This document shows positions 43,345-53,200 of a stretch of DNA of 64,000 bases, piece by piece. Within the stretch, counting starts at the first letter, position 1. Every line of letters starts with the position of its first letter. Below the pieces are notes generated by a model. It saw only the letters and a list, made by a program, of their open reading frames with translations, made no database searches and was not told the DNA's origin. The position numbers and the translations under genes were made by a program. This DNA is from Parasphingorhabdus marina DSM 22363 (GTDB lineage Bacteria; Pseudomonadota; Alphaproteobacteria; Sphingomonadales; Sphingomonadaceae): NCBI RefSeq assembly GCF_900128895.1, contig NZ_FSQW01000001.1, positions 1,116,001-1,180,000 of the forward strand, in the 5' to 3' direction.

Positions 43345-45006
43345 ATGACCACCATTACAGCAGATGGCCATATTGAAGATCACGCACATGACGCGGATCA
43401 CAAGCCAGCCTTTTTCCAGCGCTGGTTCATGTCTACCAACCACAAGGATATCGGGACGCTCTATCTGATCTTTGCGATTATCGCAGGGATTATCGGCGGC
43501 GCCATGTCAGGCCTGATGCGGCTGGAGCTGGCGGAGCCGGGCATCCAGTATCTGCAGGCCTGGGCCAGCATCTCCAACGGCACCGAGGCGTCGATGGACG
43601 AGGCCTATCACCTCTGGAACGTGCTGATTACCGCGCACGGACTGATCATGGTCTTTTTCATGGTCATGCCCGCCATGATCGGCGGCTTTGGCAACTGGTT
43701 CGTGCCGCTGATGATCGGTGCACCGGACATGGCCTTCCCGCGAATGAACAATATCAGTTTCTGGCTGCTGGTTCCGGCCTTCCTGCTGCTACTGGGTTCG
43801 GCCTTCGTGCCAGGCGGTACCGGTAACGGGGCAGGGACCGGGTGGACGGTCTATGCGCCCTTGTCGACCAGCGGGGCCGTCGGGCCAGCCATGGACATGG
43901 CGATCCTGTCGCTCCACCTTGCCGGCGCGAGCTCGATCCTCGGGGCGATCAATTTCATCACTACGATCTTCAACATGCGCGCACCGGGCATGACGCTGCA
44001 CAAAATGCCGCTCTTTGTCTGGTCCGTGCTTGTCACCGCTTTCCTGCTTCTGCTGGCACTGCCGGTTCTGGCCGCGGCGATTACCATGCTGCTGACCGAC
44101 CGGAATTTCGGCACAACCTTCTTTGATGCAGCCGGCGGCGGTGATCCGGTATTGTACCAGCATCTGTTCTGGTTCTTCGGACATCCCGAAGTCTACATCA
44201 TGATCCTGCCCGGTTTCGGCATGATCAGCCACATTATCGCAACCTTCTCGCGCAAGCCGGTCTTCGGCTATCTCGGCATGGCTTATGCAATGGTGGCAAT
44301 CGGTGTGGTCGGCTTTGTCGTCTGGGCGCACCACATGTTCACCACCGGCATGTCGGTCAATGTGAAAATGTATTTCACGGCGGCCACCATGGTGATCGCG
44401 GTGCCGACCGGCATCAAGATTTTCTCGTGGATCGCGACCATGTGGGGTGGCTCAATGACCTTCAAGACCCCGATGGTCTGGGCGCTTGGCTTCATCTTCA
44501 TGTTCACCGTTGGCGGCGTGACGGGTGTTGTTCTGGCCAATGGCGGCATCGACGACAACCTGCATGATACTTATTATGTGGTTGCCCATTTCCACTATGT
44601 GCTGTCGCTGGGTGCGGTCTTCTCGATCTTCGCCGGCTTCTATTACTGGTTCCCGAAAATGTCGGGGCGCCACTATAGCGAGCTGCTCGGCCAGCTGCAC
44701 TTCTGGATCTTCTTCATTGGCGTGAACGTGCTGTTCTTCCCGATGCATTTTCTGGGCAACCAGAGCATGCCGCGGCGCTATCCCGACTATCCGGAGCAGT
44801 TCACTTACTGGAACGAGATCGCGTCCATGGGTTATGCGATCATGGGCGTCGGCGTACTGATCTTCTTCCTCAACATTGCCTATGCCTTTGTGGCCGGCCG
44901 CAAGGCGGAAGGCAATTACTGGGGTGAGGGCGCAACGACGCTGGAATGGACCTTGTCCAGCCCGCCGCCGTTCCACCAGTTCGAAACGCTGCCCCAGGTC
45001 AAATAG
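43345..45006 (+). CDS. coxA: CoxA, cytochrome c oxidase subunit I
   Basis: Catalytic heme a/a3-CuB subunit of 553 residues with about 12 membrane helices. Signature regions include [26 protein letters not shown] (CuB-binding histidine-tyrosine pair), [10 protein letters not shown], and [12 protein letters not shown] (heme ligands). Starts at ATG 43345 behind AGGGGTAGCAG. Confidence 0.98.
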   Translation: MTTITADGHIEDHAHDADHKPAFFQRWFMSTNHKDIGTLYLIFAIIAGIIGGAMSGLMRLELAEPGIQYLQAWASISNGTEASMDEAYHLWNVLITAHGLIMVFFMVMPAMIGGFGNWFVPLMIGAPDMAFPRMNNISFWLLVPAFLLLLGSAFVPGGTGNGAGTGWTVYAPLSTSGAVGPAMDMAILSLHLAGASSILGAINFITTIFNMRAPGMTLHKMPLFVWSVLVTAFLLLLALPVLAAAITMLLTDRNFGTTFFDAAGGGDPVLYQHLFWFFGHPEVYIMILPGFGMISHIIATFSRKPVFGYLGMAYAMVAIGVVGFVVWAHHMFTTGMSVNVKMYFTAATMVIAVPTGIKIFSWIATMWGGSMTFKTPMVWALGFIFMFTVGGVTGVVLANGGIDDNLHDTYYVVAHFHYVLSLGAVFSIFAGFYYWFPKMSGRHYSELLGQLHFWIFFIGVNVLFFPMHFLGNQSMPRRYPDYPEQFTYWNEIASMGYAIMGVGVLIFFLNIAYAFVAGRKAEGNYWGEGATTLEWTLSSPPPFHQFETLPQVK

Positions 45007-45032
45007 ACCCGCCGGGCTACAGAAATGAAATT

Positions 45033-45057
45033 TGCGGCGGTCGTAACGGCCGCCGCA
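45033..45057. repeat. Short hairpin between coxA and ctaB
   Basis: TGCGGCGG / CCGCCGCA, eight-base stem with a nine-base loop, then TTTAC. It could slow polymerase or protect the coxBA transcript end. Signal is modest. Confidence 0.4.
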
Positions 45058-45090
45058 TTTACGGAAAACCAACCGGAATCTGATACGGAC

Positions 45091-45999
45091 ATGACGACAG
45101 CTTCGACATCATTGCAAAATCTGGCCAGCGCACGGGATCTGTTCGCGCTGACCAAACCGCGGGTCATGTCGCTGGTCATTTTTACTGCGCTGTGCGGTTT
45201 GCTCGCTGCCCCTGGCGCGCTGCACCCGGTACTGGGCTTCACCGCGATTCTCGCGATCAGCCTGGGGGCCGGTGCATCAGCCGCGCTCAATCAATGGTAT
45301 GAGCATGATATTGATTCGGTGATGAAGCGCACCCGTTCACGGCCGCTGCCCGCTGGCCGGATGGACCGGGACACCGCGCTGCATTTCGGCATCGGATTGT
45401 CCTTCTTTTCGGTTCTGCTGATGGGTGTGGCTGTCAACTGGCTGAGTGCCGCGATCCTCGCCTTTGCCATTTTCTTCTATGCCGTGGTCTACACCATCTG
45501 GCTGAAGCGCAACACGCCGCAGAATATCGTTATTGGTGGTGCGGCCGGCGCCTTTCCGCCGATGATCGGCTGGACCGCGGTGACCGGTGATATCACTGTC
45601 ATGCCGATTCTGCTGTTCGCGATCATCTTCTTCTGGACCCCGCCGCATTTCTGGGCGCTGGCGCTGTTCGTCAACAGCGATTATTCCAAGGCCGGCGTAC
45701 CGATGATGCCGGTTGTCGCCGGGCGCCAGTCCACGCGCAAACAGATTTTCGGCTACAGCCTGATCCTCGCCATTTGCGCCATCGCCCCGTTCGCCCTGAA
45801 TGCCACCGGGGCAATTTATGGAACGGCAGCGATTCTGCTCAGCATATTCTTTTCGGCCCTGTCCTTCCGGGTGATGGTCAGCAAGACATCCGAGCCGTCG
45901 GACATGGTCCAGGAAAAGCAGCTGTTCAAATTCTCCATTTTCTATCTTTTCGCCCTGTTTGCCGCGCTTGTCGCGGACCGGGCAATATTGGCGGTGTGA
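45091..45999 (+). CDS. ctaB: CtaB, protoheme IX farnesyltransferase (heme O synthase)
   Basis: Attaches a farnesyl group to heme B, first step to heme A. The 302 residues carry about nine membrane helices, with the prenyl-diphosphate-binding [15 protein letters not shown] at ~66-80 and [19 protein letters not shown] 45091 is preferred; an open frame reaches 45025. It is within the oxidase operon. Confidence 0.95.
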   Translation: MTTASTSLQNLASARDLFALTKPRVMSLVIFTALCGLLAAPGALHPVLGFTAILAISLGAGASAALNQWYEHDIDSVMKRTRSRPLPAGRMDRDTALHFGIGLSFFSVLLMGVAVNWLSAAILAFAIFFYAVVYTIWLKRNTPQNIVIGGAAGAFPPMIGWTAVTGDITVMPILLFAIIFFWTPPHFWALALFVNSDYSKAGVPMMPVVAGRQSTRKQIFGYSLILAICAIAPFALNATGAIYGTAAILLSIFFSALSFRVMVSKTSEPSDMVQEKQLFKFSIFYLFALFAALVADRAILAV

Positions 46000-46006
46000 T
46001 TTCAGG

Positions 46007-46171
46007 ATGAGCGACATGAGCCCCGACAACAAGCCGATGACCCCGGAAGAGCAGAAAGTCTATCAGGCCCGCCAGCGGCAGCGCGCCACCATCATGGGCG
46101 GACTGCTGTTTTTCCTCGTCGTCCTGTTCTACCTGATCACCATTGTGAAGATTGACGCATCGATCCAATGA
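46007..46171 (+). CDS. Small membrane protein of the cytochrome oxidase operon (CoxF-like)
   Basis: A 54-residue product with one membrane helix at about 29-47 (IMGGLLFFLVVLFYLITIVK region). Its position between ctaB and ctaG matches the small CoxF-type gene of alphaproteobacterial oxidase operons. ATG at 46007, or 46016 as an alternative; the stop overlaps the ctaG start. Function unknown; identity rests on place and topology. Confidence 0.7.
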   Translation: MSDMSPDNKPMTPEEQKVYQARQRQRATIMGGLLFFLVVLFYLITIVKIDASIQ

Positions 46172-46758
46172 CCCAGACCCAATCCCCCAGTCTTTCCGGA
46201 AAGAACCGCCGCATCGCGATGATGGCAGGCTTTATGGGCCTCGGCATGCTGGGCATGGGCTATGCCGCGGTGCCGCTCTACGAGATATTCTGCCGCGTTA
46301 CCGGATATGGCGGTACCACGCAGCGTGTCGGCGAGGCACAGGCTGCCACGGTCCAGGCGATCGACAGGACCATGTCGATCCGCTTTGACTCCAACGTTAA
46401 TTCGGCGCTGCCATGGAGCTTCAAGCCGGAAAATCCTGTCGACCGTGTCAGCGTTGGCGCGCGGGACATGGCGATCTATATCGCCAAAAACGAATCTACC
46501 GAGCCGGTAGTCGGTACGGCGACGTTCAATGTTACGCCGGTGCAGGCCGGGAAATATTTCAACAAGGTCCAGTGCTTCTGCTTCACCGAACAATTGCTGC
46601 GGCCGGGCCAGATGATGCGGATGCCGGTGCTCTACTATGTCGATCCGGCGATCATGGATGATCCGGAAACCCGGGACATCAAGGAGATTACACTCAGCTA
46701 TACATTTTATCGCTCGAAGGACGGCAAGGCGCTGGACCCGGCGGAGAGTGGCAGCTAA
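46168..46758 (+). CDS. ctaG: CtaG/Cox11-type copper chaperone
   Basis: Inserts copper into CuB of subunit I. The 196 residues have one membrane anchor at about 15-34 and a periplasmic immunoglobulin-like domain with the copper-binding CFC in KVQCFCFTEQLLRPGQ. ATG at 46168 overlaps the small upstream gene by four bases. Confidence 0.95.
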   Translation: MTQTQSPSLSGKNRRIAMMAGFMGLGMLGMGYAAVPLYEIFCRVTGYGGTTQRVGEAQAATVQAIDRTMSIRFDSNVNSALPWSFKPENPVDRVSVGARDMAIYIAKNESTEPVVGTATFNVTPVQAGKYFNKVQCFCFTEQLLRPGQMMRMPVLYYVDPAIMDDPETRDIKEITLSYTFYRSKDGKALDPAESGS

Positions 46759-46790
46759 AGAAATTTAACGAGGAAGTTGGGGAACTACTA

Positions 46791-47657
46791 ATGGCCGGAG
46801 CCAAAAACCACGATTATCACATTCTTCCGCCGGATATCTGGCCGTTTTTTGGTGCCTTTGCGGCATTCACAATGGCGATTGGCGGTATTCGCTGGATGCA
46901 CAGTGATATTTATGCCTTCGGTCCGCTGATCTTCGCCATTGGCGTTTCGGCCGTTGCGCTGACCTTCTACGCCTGGTGGGCCAATGTCATCAAGGAAGCC
47001 CATGCCGGTGATCACACGCCGGTGGTGCAGCTGCACCTGCGCTATGGCATGATCCTGTTCATTGCTTCGGAAGTGATGTTCTTTGTGGGCTGGTTCTGGG
47101 CGTGGTTTGACTTTGCCCTGTTCCCCGAACCGCTAGAGCTGGTAGACGGTATCACCACCAATTTCATCGGTCAGGACGGTGCGGCGGCGCTGGCGCAATG
47201 GCCGCCGAAGGGTGTGGAAGTTCTGAGCGCCTTTGAACTGCCTTTGCTCAACACGCTGATCCTGCTCTGCTCCGGCACCACGGTGACCTGGGCGCATCAC
47301 TCGCTCATTCACGGCAACCGTGACGGGCTGATCAAGGGCCTGTGGCTGACCATCATCCTGGGTGCGATTTTCACGGCGATCCAGGTTTATGAGTACAGCA
47401 TTGCTCCTTTCCCGTTTGCTGGTCTGAACTACAGCGCGGCCTTCTACATGGCGACCGGTTTCCACGGGTTCCATGTTCTGGTCGGGACGATCTTCCTGAT
47501 CGTCTGTCTGGGCCGGGCCTACAAGGGACATTTCACGCCGAAGCAGCATTTCGGTTTTGAAGCCGCTGCCTGGTACTGGCATTTCGTCGATGTCGTGTGG
47601 CTGTTCCTGTTCATCGTCGTCTATGTCTGGGGCGGCTGGGGCGCTCCAGTCCACTAG
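46791..47657 (+). CDS. coxC: CoxC, cytochrome c oxidase subunit III
   Basis: Seven-helix non-catalytic subunit of the oxidase (288 residues), with the typical FFVGWFWAWFDFALFP and HGFHVLVGTIFL regions and AAWYWHFVDVVWLFLFIVVY near the end. GAGGAAGTTGGGG precedes the ATG. DUF983 and SURF1 genes follow directly. Confidence 0.96.
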   Translation: MAGAKNHDYHILPPDIWPFFGAFAAFTMAIGGIRWMHSDIYAFGPLIFAIGVSAVALTFYAWWANVIKEAHAGDHTPVVQLHLRYGMILFIASEVMFFVGWFWAWFDFALFPEPLELVDGITTNFIGQDGAAALAQWPPKGVEVLSAFELPLLNTLILLCSGTTVTWAHHSLIHGNRDGLIKGLWLTIILGAIFTAIQVYEYSIAPFPFAGLNYSAAFYMATGFHGFHVLVGTIFLIVCLGRAYKGHFTPKQHFGFEAAAWYWHFVDVVWLFLFIVVYVWGGWGAPVH

Positions 47658-47666
47658 GACGAGATC

Positions 47667-48062
47667 TTGAACGATACCCAACAAACAAAAGGGCAGCCGG
47701 ACCTGTTTCCCGCTGCCCTTTTTGGTCTGTGCCCTCGCTGTGGCCAGAAAACAATGTTCGCCAGCGTGACCCGCTTTGCCGACAGGTGCCGCGCCTGCGG
47801 TCTCGATTATGACCGGTTCAATGTCGGAGATGGTCCGGCGGCCTTTCTGACGCTGATTGTCGGGGGCGTAATTCTCGCCCTGGCTTTGCTGGTTGAACTC
47901 AATCTCGATCCGCCGCTCTGGGTACATATACTGCTTTGGGTGCCGCTGACGGTGGCTTCGGTTGTTGGTGCCTTGCGCGTTTCGAAGGCGATGCTGCTGA
48001 TCCTCGAGCATCGGAACCAGGCGGGCGAAGGCAGTATTGACCGCGACGAGGCAGATCAGTGA
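47667..48062 (+). CDS. DUF983 membrane protein with zinc-ribbon-like cysteines
   Basis: A 131-residue protein with two CxxC pairs (GLCPRCGQ and DRCRACGLDYDRF) and two membrane helices (about 56-77 and 85-104). It is a usual gene between coxC and surf1 in sphingomonads; the role in oxidase biogenesis is unproven. Start is TTG 47667 with GGACGAGATC before it. Its stop overlaps the surf1 start. Confidence 0.85.
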   Translation: MNDTQQTKGQPDLFPAALFGLCPRCGQKTMFASVTRFADRCRACGLDYDRFNVGDGPAAFLTLIVGGVILALALLVELNLDPPLWVHILLWVPLTVASVVGALRVSKAMLLILEHRNQAGEGSIDRDEADQ

Positions 48063-48679
48063 AGCGGCCTCCGATCATTGCCTCGCTGATCGTTGCTGCG
48101 GCTGTCGGAACCATGATCTATCTGGGGGTCTGGCAGCTGGACCGGATGGACGAAAAGAACAGTCTGCTGGCAACCTATGCCGCCAATTTCGACCGCCCGG
48201 CCATCGCTTTCCCCGAACTCGGACCGGTTGCGGATGACGCCATGTTCCGCAAGTCGGAAGTGACCTGCCTGCGGGTTGCGGAATGGCAGGATAATTCAGG
48301 CACGGCAGCCGACGGGACCAAAGGTTTCCGGCATCTTGCCCGCTGTGTCACCGGGGCCGAAGGGCCGGGTGCCCTGATCAATGTTGGCGTGAGTAATCGG
48401 CCCAATATGGAGGTTGAATGGGAAGGCGGTCCGGTCAGCGGCTGGATCACCCAGGCGCCAGGACAATCCACTCTGGTGGATTCGATCATGGGCCGGGCGA
48501 CTGCAAGGGGTCCCATGCTGGTTGCCGACCAGCCCCTGGCCGGACTCAAGCAACCGGCGCGTCCGTCGGTCGATGACATTCCCAACAACCATTTCGCCTA
48601 TGCCGTACAATGGTTTTTGTTCGCGGTCATCGCGCTGATCATTTACGGCATTGCTCTTCGGGCGCGCTCCAGAGCCTGA
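48059..48679 (+). CDS. surf1: SURF1-family cytochrome oxidase assembly protein
   Basis: Helps insert heme A into subunit I. The 206 residues have membrane helices at both ends (about 6-24 and 182-200) with the family motif GVWQLDRMDEKN near 23-34 and a periplasmic loop between. It starts at GTG overlapping the DUF983 stop. It ends the oxidase set; the next gene is on the other strand. Confidence 0.85.
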   Translation: MKRPPIIASLIVAAAVGTMIYLGVWQLDRMDEKNSLLATYAANFDRPAIAFPELGPVADDAMFRKSEVTCLRVAEWQDNSGTAADGTKGFRHLARCVTGAEGPGALINVGVSNRPNMEVEWEGGPVSGWITQAPGQSTLVDSIMGRATARGPMLVADQPLAGLKQPARPSVDDIPNNHFAYAVQWFLFAVIALIIYGIALRARSRA

Positions 48680-48687
48680 AACATGTC

Positions 48688-49161
48688 CTATTTGTAATAG
48701 TCGGTGCGCAGATTGATCCCGTGCTCCAGCCACGCTTTCAGGGAGCAGAGCATTTGGGTCCAGCCTTCGCAATTACCATAGGAGGCCTCCAGCCCGGCGG
48801 CATCGTCCCGCCAACCCTGCTCTGACACCGTGACCAGCGTTCTGCCATCGTCAAGAGCCTTGAATTGCATGGTCATACTGGTTTGGTAGCCGGCACCTGC
48901 GTCTTCCGCGTGTTCGCCGGATTCGTCCACCGCTTCCCAACGAAGCACGATCTTCGAATTGGGGATCAAATCGACCACTTCCACTGGAACCGGACCGGGG
49001 AAATCGTGGAACTCCCAGGTCACGGTCGCTCCCTTCTCCAACCTTCCTTTTGCGCCCCCGGTGGTGAAGTAACTGGACAGACTGGACGGGTCCACAACCG
49101 CCTCGAACACCTCTTCGACCGGCTTTGCGATTCGGGCGGCGACCTTGAATTTCAGCTCCAT
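48688..49161 (-). CDS. SRPBCC (AHSA1-type) ligand-binding protein
   Basis: A 157-residue helix-grip-fold protein of the activator-of-Hsp90/polyketide-cyclase-like superfamily: KPVEEVFEAVVDPSSLSSYF near the start and QGWRDDAAGLEASYGNCEGW near the end are typical. AAGGAG precedes the ATG at 49161. It is divergent from an ArsR-type regulator with a shared palindromic control region, a common pairing. Ligand unknown. Confidence 0.85.
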   Translation of the reverse strand: MELKFKVAARIAKPVEEVFEAVVDPSSLSSYFTTGGAKGRLEKGATVTWEFHDFPGPVPVEVVDLIPNSKIVLRWEAVDESGEHAEDAGAGYQTSMTMQFKALDDGRTLVTVSEQGWRDDAAGLEASYGNCEGWTQMLCSLKAWLEHGINLRTDYYK

Positions 49162-49186
49162 GACGAATCTCCTTGAATGCCACTCT

Positions 49187-49214
49187 ATTATGTTATAAAA
49201 ATATAACATGTCAA
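49187..49214. promoter_or_regulatory. Divergent promoters with palindromic ArsR operator
   Basis: ATGTTATAAAAATATAACAT (49190-49209) is a perfect inverted repeat with seven-base arms. On the minus strand it lies between TTGACA (49214-49209) and CATAAT (49192-49187), spaced 16 bases. On the plus strand TATAAA (49194-49199) with TTGAAT upstream serves the ArsR gene, whose ATG (49208) overlaps the repeat. Autorepression and repression of the partner gene would follow. Confidence 0.75.
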
Positions 49215-49558
49215 TAAGCGAGCAACATGACCGGATATTCAAGGCCCTGGCATCGCCGGTTCGACGGCAGATTCTCGATGATCTGCGCGATCAGCCACTG
49301 ACAACCGGAGACTTGTGCCGGCATTTCCCCGAACTCGACCGCTGTACCGTGATGCAGCATATGAAAGTGCTGGAAGGCGCCGACCTCATCATCCCCGAGA
49401 AAAAGGGGCGCGAGCGGTGGAATCATCTTAATCCGCTGCCTATTCACGCGATCCACGAGCGCTGGATCGGACCCCATGCTGCGCGGGCGGTGGAACGGCT
49501 TGACCGGCTCAAAAACCGGCTCGAAAAGACCCCGGCTTCCGGCCCAGTCCAAGCATAG
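49208..49558 (+). CDS. ArsR-family winged-helix repressor
   Basis: A 116-residue regulator with a winged helix (LASPVRRQILDDLRDQPLTT, then LCRHFPELDRCTVMQHMKVL) and no metal-binding cysteine pair, so not a metal sensor of the classic kind. ATG at 49208 has no ribosome-binding site and a -10-like TATAAA nine bases upstream: the message is likely leaderless. It is next to the divergent SRPBCC gene and is probably its repressor. Confidence 0.85.
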   Translation: MSISEQHDRIFKALASPVRRQILDDLRDQPLTTGDLCRHFPELDRCTVMQHMKVLEGADLIIPEKKGRERWNHLNPLPIHAIHERWIGPHAARAVERLDRLKNRLEKTPASGPVQA

Positions 49559-49600
49559 GCCTTGCTCTGGCGAAAAGGGGCCGCTAACCCGCTGGCCATC

Positions 49601-51004
49601 ATGGAATATATCTCGACCCGCGGCGGTTCTGCGCCATTGAACTTTGAACAGGTCACTCTGGCCGGCCTGGCTGGCGATGGCGGGCTCTATGTCCCGACTG
49701 AATGGCCGAAATTTTCGCAAGATCAAATCGCCGATCTGGCCGGGCTTCCCTATGCGGAAGTCGCGCTTCGGGTGATGAAACCCTTTGTCGGGGATACTCT
49801 CGTTGAAGACGAGCTGCGCGAGCTGTGCCAGCAGGCCTATGGCCGGTTTGCCCATGCCGCCGTGACACCGTTGGCGCAGCTCGACGGCCAGCACTGGCTG
49901 CTCGAGCTTTTTCACGGCCCGACCCTAGCGTTCAAGGATGTCGCCCTGCAGCTGCTGGGCCTGTTGTTCGAAAAATTCCTCGCGCGGCAGGACAAGCATT
50001 TGACGGTCGTCGGTGCGACATCTGGTGACACGGGATCGGCAGCGATCGATGCGCTCGCCGGTCGCGAGAAGGTCGATATCTTCATGCTGCATCCCGACGG
50101 CCGAATTTCCGATGTCCAGCGCCGGCAAATGACCACCGTCCTCGCGCCCAATGTCCACAATATCGCGCTGGACGGAAGCTTTGATGATGCCCAGGCCATG
50201 GTGAAGCGCATGTTCGCGGATACCGAAGTAACCGATCGCTTTGCCATTTCTGCTGTGAATTCGATCAACTGGGCGCGGCTGATGGCGCAAATCGTCTATT
50301 ATTTCTATGCCGCCAGCCAGCTTGGATCACCCGCTCGCAAGGTTGCTTTCTCTGTCCCGACAGGGAATTTCGGTGACGTTTTTGCCGGCTATGTCGCCGC
50401 GCAGATGGGACTGCCAGTCGAGCGGCTCATCGTCGCCACAAATGTGAATGACATTCTCCACCGGGCGCTCAGTGCCGGAGACTATTCCGCCGGAACCGTC
50501 ACACCGACAGCGGCGCCGTCGATGGACATTCAGGTCAGCAGCAATTTCGAGCGTCTCCTGTTCGATCTGGAAGGCCGGGACGGAGCGAAAACCGCGGCGC
50601 GGATGGCGGCTTTTGACCAGACCCGGAAAATGGCGCTGCCCCCCGAGATGCAGGCTGCGGCCCGCGACATTTTCACCAGCCATCGGGTGGATGCGAATGA
50701 CATGTCACTCGCGATGCGCTGGGCCCATGAAGAATCGGCACAAGTGATCGATCCGCATACGGCGATTGGCCTGTCAGCGGCGCGCAATGCGGATATCGAC
50801 CCGTCGGTGCCGATCGTCACGCTGGCGACGGCACATCCGGGCAAATTTCGCGAAGCTGTGGAACGGGCAACCGGTTTCCGGCCAGCCCTGCCGCGGCGTG
50901 TCGGAGATCTGTTCGATCGCGAGGAGGCCTGTGACAAACTGCCGGGCAGCTATGACGCCGTGAAGGACTATGTCACCGCCCGGGCGACACCGGCTCATGG
51001 CTGA
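49601..51004 (+). CDS. thrC: ThrC, threonine synthase
   Basis: PLP enzyme that makes threonine from phosphohomoserine. The 467 residues carry the N-terminal MEYISTRGG and the PLP lysine in LAFKDVALQLLG, plus the phosphate-binding ATSGDTGSAAI. ATG at 49601 has only a weak ribosome-binding site. It overlaps the methyltransferase gene by eight bases. In related genomes it directly follows surf1; here a regulator pair intervenes. Confidence 0.95.
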   Translation: MEYISTRGGSAPLNFEQVTLAGLAGDGGLYVPTEWPKFSQDQIADLAGLPYAEVALRVMKPFVGDTLVEDELRELCQQAYGRFAHAAVTPLAQLDGQHWLLELFHGPTLAFKDVALQLLGLLFEKFLARQDKHLTVVGATSGDTGSAAIDALAGREKVDIFMLHPDGRISDVQRRQMTTVLAPNVHNIALDGSFDDAQAMVKRMFADTEVTDRFAISAVNSINWARLMAQIVYYFYAASQLGSPARKVAFSVPTGNFGDVFAGYVAAQMGLPVERLIVATNVNDILHRALSAGDYSAGTVTPTAAPSMDIQVSSNFERLLFDLEGRDGAKTAARMAAFDQTRKMALPPEMQAAARDIFTSHRVDANDMSLAMRWAHEESAQVIDPHTAIGLSAARNADIDPSVPIVTLATAHPGKFREAVERATGFRPALPRRVGDLFDREEACDKLPGSYDAVKDYVTARATPAHG

Positions 51005-51908
51005 AGCCGCTTTCCAGCCCGGTGTCATGGTCAGCAGACCTCGCCCGGACTATGCGTTGCTCGACAGCGGGCACGGGCGCAAGCTCGAACGCTATGGTGA
51101 CTTTCAGTTTATTCGACCCGAACCGCAGGCGATGTGGGCGCCGGCGCGTGATGACTGGCAGGCGCATGGGGAATTTATCCCCGCGTCAGATGATGACGGC
51201 GGTGGCCGCTGGCATTTTCATCAACCGGTCCCGCGCGAAGGCTGGTCGCTGACATGGGAAGAAGTGACTTTCACGGCACAATGCACGCCGTTCCGCCATC
51301 TTGCCTGGTTCCCCGACATGGACCCGGTCTGGCGCTGGATCCGCACGCAGCTGGCCGGCAAGCCGCCGTCTGACGAGGCCCCGCAGGCGATGAACCTGTT
51401 CGGCTATACCGGTGTGGGTACCCTGGCCCTGTCTGCTGCAGGTGCCAGCCTGGTCCATGTCGATGCCTCGAAGAAATCCGTCCGTGCAGCGCGGGACAAT
51501 GCTGAACTGTCGGGCATGTCCGATCGTCCGATCCGCTGGATCATTGATGATGCAGCCAAATTTGCGGCGCGCGAAGTTCGGCGTCAGAAGCGCTATGACG
51601 CGATCCTGCTCGATCCCCCCAAATATGGCCGCGGTCCCGATGGCGAGATCTGGCGTCTGGAAGAAAATCTCGCGCCGCTGATCGAAAGCTGTGGCCAGCT
51701 GCTCGACCAGGACAGCCGCTGCCTGTTCCTGACCGTCTATGCGGTGCGCATGTCCGCGCTTTCCCTGGGTTCGCTGCTTCATGAAAAGCTCGGCCATTTG
51801 CGTGGCCGGATCGAAGTCGGCGAACTGGCCGTGCAGGAAGAAGCCCGCGGCCTGTTGCTGCCGACTGCCATTTATGCGCGCTGGTCCCAGGGCAACGACT
51901 CTGCCTGA
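50997..51908 (+). CDS. RlmI/RlmK-like SAM-dependent methyltransferase
   Basis: A 303-residue class I methyltransferase of the COG1092 type, likely for 23S rRNA cytosine. The SAM-binding FGYTGVGTLALSAAGA is at ~131-146 and the catalytic-type DPPKYGRG region is near 203-210. Upstream PUA-like extension is short. ATG at 50997 overlaps the thrC stop region. Target site not deducible. Confidence 0.82.
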   Translation: MAEAAFQPGVMVSRPRPDYALLDSGHGRKLERYGDFQFIRPEPQAMWAPARDDWQAHGEFIPASDDDGGGRWHFHQPVPREGWSLTWEEVTFTAQCTPFRHLAWFPDMDPVWRWIRTQLAGKPPSDEAPQAMNLFGYTGVGTLALSAAGASLVHVDASKKSVRAARDNAELSGMSDRPIRWIIDDAAKFAAREVRRQKRYDAILLDPPKYGRGPDGEIWRLEENLAPLIESCGQLLDQDSRCLFLTVYAVRMSALSLGSLLHEKLGHLRGRIEVGELAVQEEARGLLLPTAIYARWSQGNDSA

Positions 51909-51944
51909 CTTGTCAACAACCATGCAACATGGTGAAAGGTTCCC

Positions 51945-52316
51945 ATGACAGATAGCCTGATACTGGAGGTCAAAGACCTCGAAGTGGATGTTTTGACCGG
52001 TATTTATTCGGAAGAGACCCATTTGCCGCAACCGCTGCGCATCTCGATCGCTGCCGAACTGAAAATGCAGGAGCGCTATGAGGCGGACACGCCGCTGGAG
52101 AAATCCAAAAACTATATGGATCTCAAGCATGCGGCCACCGAGGCCTTGCCTGAAGGCGTCCACTTCAAGCTGATCGAGGCGGTCGCGGATCACATCATCG
52201 AAACGCTGTTCCTGCAGGACGAGGGCGTTTTGCGAGTGACGGTGAAGATCGTGAAATTGCTCATCTCCGAAAAAGGCGAAGCGATCGGCATCACCATGTC
52301 GCGGACCCGCAAATGA
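51945..52316 (+). CDS. folB: FolB-like dihydroneopterin aldolase
   Basis: Folate synthesis enzyme, 123 residues, tetrahydrobiopterin-fold: LEVKDLEVDVLTGIYSEE near the start, NYMDLKHAATEAL in the middle and LLISEKGEAIGITMSRTRK at the C-terminus. The stop overlaps the start of the SDR gene (ATGA), suggesting a pterin-related pair. Confidence 0.82.
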   Translation: MTDSLILEVKDLEVDVLTGIYSEETHLPQPLRISIAAELKMQERYEADTPLEKSKNYMDLKHAATEALPEGVHFKLIEAVADHIIETLFLQDEGVLRVTVKIVKLLISEKGEAIGITMSRTRK

Positions 52317-53086
52317 CGGCGGATCTCGCGAAACTGGCACTGGTCACCGGCGGTTGCCGCCGACTGGGTGCCCGCATTGCGGAACGGCTGGCGGCATCGG
52401 GCTATCAGCTGGCGCTGCACGGGCACAGCGATTCACAACCGGATGATCAGCTGATGGCGGCGCTGGAAAAAACCGGTGTTCGCTGGCAGGGTTTCGTGGC
52501 GGATTTCGCCGCCGAGGGTGCCGCCGGTCAGCTGGTAGAGGATGTGGCAGATCATTTTGGCCATGCGCCCACGCTGGTAGTCAACAATGCCTCGCTGTTT
52601 GAATATGACGATCTGGGTTCGGTCAACCAGCCGACAATGGAGCATCATTTTCGGATCAATACGGTAGTCCCGACCCTGATCACCTCACGCCTGTCCGGCC
52701 TGCTGAAATCCGGGGACCGGGCCGCAGTCGTGCATATTCTCGATCAGCGGGTCCGCAATCCCAATGGCGACCAGCTCAGCTACACCATTTCCAAACAGGC
52801 CCTAGCCGAGGCTGTCCGCACACTGGCCCGGGCCTGTGCGCCGCAATTGCGCGTCAATGGCGTCGCCCCGGGTCTGACCTTGCCTACGCAAGACTATGCC
52901 CCGGCGCAGATGACCAGACTGGCAGAGGCCATGCCGCTCGGCCGGTTGTCGGATCCTGAAGATATTGCTGAAGCCGTTCGGTTCCTCGCTGAAGCCCCTG
53001 CAATTACCGGTCAGACAGTTTTTGTCGACGGCGGCGCGCATCTGGAAAGCTATGACCGGGACTTTGTCTTTCTGGGCAAGGACTGA
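52313..53086 (+). CDS. Short-chain dehydrogenase, pteridine reductase (FolM)-like
   Basis: A 257-residue SDR. The cofactor motif is TGGCRRLG at 12-19, the arginine-bearing form typical of pteridine reductases rather than TGxxxGxG; NNAS and catalytic SYTISKQAL are present. Its coupling to folB by a four-base overlap supports dihydrofolate or dihydromonapterin reduction. An unrelated SDR substrate is possible. Confidence 0.8.
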   Translation: MTADLAKLALVTGGCRRLGARIAERLAASGYQLALHGHSDSQPDDQLMAALEKTGVRWQGFVADFAAEGAAGQLVEDVADHFGHAPTLVVNNASLFEYDDLGSVNQPTMEHHFRINTVVPTLITSRLSGLLKSGDRAAVVHILDQRVRNPNGDQLSYTISKQALAEAVRTLARACAPQLRVNGVAPGLTLPTQDYAPAQMTRLAEAMPLGRLSDPEDIAEAVRFLAEAPAITGQTVFVDGGAHLESYDRDFVFLGKD

Positions 53087-53200
53087 GCCCGGGCATACGC
53101 CCTAAAGGACAGCGTTGCACCTTTGGCATTCCTTGCCATCTTTATACCAGGCCGGTTCCGTGGTGGGATTGCGGCTGTTTAAAGAGATGAGAGGTCTATC

